From JABWAM01 sp964653025 (GTDB lineage Bacteria; Verrucomicrobiota; Verrucomicrobiia; JABWAM01), in NCBI GenBank assembly GCA_964653025.1, contig CAZZBZ010000022.1:1-43024 (forward strand): a stretch of 43,024 bases of DNA. Reading direction: 5' to 3'. This document shows positions 41,001-43,024 of this stretch, one piece after another (position 1 is the first letter of the stretch; each line of letters starts with the position of its first letter). The notes beneath the pieces are model-generated. The model worked only from the letters and a program-made list of their open reading frames with translations, was not told the DNA's origin and did no database searches. Made by a program: the position numbers and the translations under genes.

Positions 41001-42964
41001 CCATCTCTGACCAATCCGGCTACATCGGCGTCGGTGGCAACAGCAACAGCGTCCTCGTCACCGGCACCGCCTCCATCTGGAACAACAGTGCTAACCTCAG
41101 TGTCGGCATGCCCGGCTCCGGCAACAGCCTGACCATCACCAACGGCGGCGCGGTGAGCGTTGGCGGCGACCTAAAAATCAGCGTCTTTGCCGGCGCCTCC
41201 AACAACGTGGTGAACATGTCCGGCGGCCAGTTGACCGTGACCAACGGCACGCTATTTGTGAACCCAATTGGCGCCAGCGGCTCCGGCACGCTGAACCTCA
41301 ACGGCGGCACCGTGCTGGTCAAGCAACTGACCACCACCAACTCCGGCGGCGTGATCAACTTCAACGGCGGCACGCTCATCTCCCAAGGCACGACGATCAG
41401 CAATGGTGCCTCCTTCTTCGCCATCGGTAATTCCGCGGCCGGCAGTAACGCGACGTTCATCGCCAACGGCGGTGCGCATTCGTTCCAGAACATCCTTTAC
41501 GTCGGCAAATCCAGCACCGGCAACACGCTGCTGATCAGCAACGGCGCCACCGTTTTCAACGGTGGTAACGGGATGATCGGCAATGACGTCAGTGCCAGCA
41601 ACAACGCCGCCATCGTCAACGGTCCCGGCTCCGTCTGGACCAACGGCATCAACTTCCTTGTCGGCCAATACAGCTCCGGTAACTCGCTCACCATTACCAA
41701 CGGCGGAAAAGTGTTTGACGTCACCGGCTACCTGGGCGGCTCCTCCGGCGGCAACAGCAACACCGTCCTCGTCACCGGTAATAACTCTGTCTGGAACAAC
41801 AGCGATATCCTCCACGTCGGCATGACTGGCTTCGGCAACAGCCTGACCATCGCCAGCAGTGGCACCGTGTTCAGCGCCACCGGCAACATCGGCAGCCTGG
41901 GCGCCGCCAGCAACAACACCGTCCTCGTCACCGGCCCTGGCTCCGCCTGGAATAACAGCGGCAACCTCAACGTTGGCAGCAGCGGTTCCGGCAACACGCT
42001 GACGATCACCAATGGCGGCGCGGTGAGCGTTGGCGGCGACCTTAAGATCAGCGCCTCGACCGGCACCTCCAACAACGTGGTGAACATCAGCGGCGGCCAG
42101 TTGACCGTGACCAACGGCACGCTGACCGTGAATGGGGCCGGCGCGTCCGGCACCGCCCGGTTGAACCTCTCCAGCGCCAGCGTGCGGGCGCGGCAGATGG
42201 CGATCGCCACCGGCGGCGTGTTCCAGGCGACTGCGGGGACCTCCCAGGTGTTCGGGGGGATCACCAACTTGGGGACGATGCGCGTGGACAATGCGAGCGT
42301 GGTGTACAACGGCCCCGTGGTGAACCTCGGGTCCTACGTGAGCGACCCCTCGACAAATACCTTCAACGGGAACTTCACCGTCGGCGCGTCCGCCCTCGTC
42401 CAGGCGGCGCTCGGGGACGTGTACGCCTTCGGGGCGGACTTCATCATGGGGTCCACCAACCGCGCGTACGACCTGCACCTGGCGAATGTGGTGTTCGCGG
42501 ACACCGGGTTCGGGATCACCACGGGGACGACGAACCACACCTTCAACCTGGCCGGCAGCGGGGCGGTGGACATGGGGTCCAACTGGCTGAGCATCGCGGA
42601 CCTGGCAACGAATTTCGCGATCGGGACGCTGACCGTGGCCCCGGGGAACTCACTGACGGTCACGGGGAGCCGGCTCGTGTCGCTGAGCAACGCGCTCTAC
42701 GTCGGGGTTCTGGCGTTCCAGGGGATGGACACCAACAGCTATGACTCGATCACGAACGCCCTGGCCGGCTCGCTCTACCTGCCGGACATGAACGTGTACT
42801 ACGACAAGTTCCTGGAGGAGAACGCCTACCTGGACGGGCAGGAGTACGCCCTTTGGGATGACGGCGGGCGCCTGATCCCGATCCCCGAGCCCTCCTCCCT
42901 CGCGCTGGCGGCGCTCGGCCTGGGGGCGGGGTGGCTCCTCCGTCGCAAAAGCCTCCACCGCTAG
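38051..42964 (+). CDS. Giant T5SS/PEP-CTERM-associated repeat surface protein
   Basis: A 1637-residue secreted protein. A signal peptide (LSFLAAGLVLAAAPVLRAQ) is followed by about 19 repeats of the type L-x-V-G...G-N-x-L-T-I-x-N-G-G-x-V...G-x-I-G...A-S-N-N-x-x-x-V-T-G-x-G-S-x-W, which should stack as a right-handed beta-helix. Five repeats are enlarged by a roughly 100-residue insert (ASNNVVN...GGQLTVTNGTLWVNPAG...GSGTLNLNGGTVLVKQLTTT...FIANGGTHTFQ), giving a higher-order period of 700-1000 bases. Residues about 1400-1610 form a non-repetitive domain, then IPEPSSL (1611) and a hydrophobic, basic PEP-CTERM tail. There is no autotransporter barrel, so sorting should depend on exosortase. GAGGAGG lies too far upstream (22 bases) to be a clear ribosome-binding site. 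It may act as an adhesin or matrix protein (inference). Confidence 0.95.
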   Translation: MKNLPLLARHVALSFLAAGLVLAAAPVLRAQNNTTTTLGTTLNNGGASYFVGNTGTNNTLVITNGAVLYNVQNGQIGAAVGGNFNAATITGNGSVWSNNNDAAVGFSGFGNTLTIANGGKLYNGIFGFVGGYASASNNTALVTGPGSTWTSSNTLFVGFLSSGNTLTVTNSGAVIANTDLAISANAGASNNVVNVNGGQLTVTNGTLWVDQAGASGSGTLNLNGGTVLAKQLTTTHANGVINLNSGTLISSGTTYSNGTAFAVGADGGIGTFIANGGTHAFQSELYVGGNQNHGSAGNTLTISNGATVLSTAANIGWDAVADNNIVTVTGSGSVWNNSSWLAVGIYSSSNTLTIANGGKVYAGSDGIIGDAAGANNNAALVTGTGSVWSNAAHLYVGNNGVGNSLTISNGGVVNNTLAGLIGYGSAASNNTVLVTGAGSTWNNRDILTVGNNGSGNRLTLTNGGAITVGGNMYISALTGASNNVLNMNGGQITVANGTLWVNPAGASGSGTLNLNGGTVMVKQLTTTNANGVINFSGGTIISQGTTVSNGANFYIGETGGSSTFIANGGTHTFQSGLHVGWYTSANTLLITNGAKVFNNRSYIGQNYGASNNAVTVTGTGSVWSNSDTLTVGFYGSSNTLTIAASATVFNTVGTIGNTGTNNAVTVTGAGSVWSNSSLLYVGNGGVGNTLTITNGGKVFNTIGQIGAGSGANNNTATVTGTNSVWYGGELRMGVNGSGNTLTIANGGTVFDTYGFVGQQIQSSNNTATVTGAGSVWSNLNDLSVGLYGSANRLTITNGGAVSVGGALNISARDGASNNVVNISSGQLTVTNGTLWVNPAGANGSGTLNINGGTVLVKQLTTTATNGVINFNGGTINSQGTTISNGATYFVIGNTGGNATFIANGGTHTFQTSLYVGKDGSSGNTLLITNAATVFNTYNGELGSGSSSTNNTALVTGAGSVWTNAANFVVGRSSGNSVTIANGGAISDQSGYIGVGGNSNSVLVTGTASIWNNSANLSVGMPGSGNSLTITNGGAVSVGGDLKISVFAGASNNVVNMSGGQLTVTNGTLFVNPIGASGSGTLNLNGGTVLVKQLTTTNSGGVINFNGGTLISQGTTISNGASFFAIGNSAAGSNATFIANGGAHSFQNILYVGKSSTGNTLLISNGATVFNGGNGMIGNDVSASNNAAIVNGPGSVWTNGINFLVGQYSSGNSLTITNGGKVFDVTGYLGGSSGGNSNTVLVTGNNSVWNNSDILHVGMTGFGNSLTIASSGTVFSATGNIGSLGAASNNTVLVTGPGSAWNNSGNLNVGSSGSGNTLTITNGGAVSVGGDLKISASTGTSNNVVNISGGQLTVTNGTLTVNGAGASGTARLNLSSASVRARQMAIATGGVFQATAGTSQVFGGITNLGTMRVDNASVVYNGPVVNLGSYVSDPSTNTFNGNFTVGASALVQAALGDVYAFGADFIMGSTNRAYDLHLANVVFADTGFGITTGTTNHTFNLAGSGAVDMGSNWLSIADLATNFAIGTLTVAPGNSLTVTGSRLVSLSNALYVGVLAFQGMDTNSYDSITNALAGSLYLPDMNVYYDKFLEENAYLDGQEYALWDDGGRLIPIPEPSSLALAALGLGAGWLLRRKSLHR

Positions 42965-42969
42965 TCTGG

Positions 42970-43024
42970 TGTTTTCGGCTCCTCACGACTTTCAGTGGGT
43001 CGTGAAGTTGGGACGCCCGTCTCA
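42970..43024. mobile_element. Hairpin element copy E (cut by the window end)
   Basis: The last 55 bases are identical to the start of copy C and again begin 5 bases after a PEP-CTERM stop codon. The TCACGAC/GTCGTGA hairpin is present. The element continues beyond the window. Confidence 0.7.

Noticed and set aside
41252..42538. Long minus-strand frame of 428 codons opposite the giant repeat gene
   Set aside because: The translation is low-complexity Gly/Val/Ala/Asp-rich, mirrors the GC-rich repeats of the plus-strand gene and has no recognisable start context. The same applies to the 621-codon frame ending at 37919.
38051..42964. Possible CRISPR-like array because of regular short repeats
   Set aside because: The repetition is in frame, codes for beta-helix repeats and has no constant repeat plus unique spacer pattern.

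Overview
The window is GC-rich bacterial chromosome and most probably comes from a Verrucomicrobiota species. The main pointers are two proteins built of Gloeo/Verruco (GloVer) repeats and a 1637-residue protein of T5SS/PEP-CTERM-associated repeats. Both types carry C-terminal PEP-CTERM sorting signals. Gene starts are often without a Shine-Dalgarno sequence, and many intergenic regions hold hairpin-rich repeats. I see no rRNA, tRNA, CRISPR array, integrase or transposase. The phylum call is inference from protein families only.

Positions 1-12.8 kb are housekeeping. After the tail of a probable lytic transglycosylase comes a tight five-gene minus-strand operon: a left-handed beta-helix protein, two uncharacterised exported or membrane proteins, a phosphohexomutase and a TIM-barrel-like exported protein. 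Then follow acylphosphatase, a pair of small overlapping membrane-protein genes, a leuD/zinc-ribbon/cmk operon, an mdh/prmA/methyltransferase operon, a glutamine-dependent asparagine synthetase and a small lipoprotein.

Positions 12.9-22.3 kb hold respiratory complex I genes nuoG, H, I, J, K, L, M and N in canonical order. nuoA-F are not in the window, and NuoG is short. Hairpin repeats lie after nuoG and nuoN. A compositionally distinct ATPase of the AAA/DUF4143 type follows.

Positions 24-43 kb look like a sensory and cell-surface island. They contain two sensor histidine kinases, four response regulators (three with LuxR/NarL-type helix-turn-helix domains) and four PEP-CTERM proteins: two seven-repeat GloVer proteins, a small choice-of-anchor-like protein, and the giant repeat protein. 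fabI and a sugar isomerase/epimerase-like gene are interspersed. No exosortase gene is present, so sorting must depend on a locus elsewhere.

Three non-coding signals tie this island together. (1) A family of modular hairpin elements of about 0.3-0.5 kb occurs in four copies plus a truncated fifth; two inverted copies bracket the small PEP-CTERM gene in a 1.53-kb unit. (2) An identical 16-bp palindrome, TACCTCCACAAAGGTA, with NarL-like 7-2-7 geometry and a conserved downstream block, lies upstream of the giant PEP-CTERM gene, upstream of the regulator/kinase/regulator operon, and upstream of an orphan mini-ORF. (3) A 12-4-12 palindrome lies upstream of the last two PEP-CTERM genes. My working hypothesis is a two-component regulon that controls surface display of repeat proteins and autoregulates itself, in a region shaped by small palindromic mobile elements.
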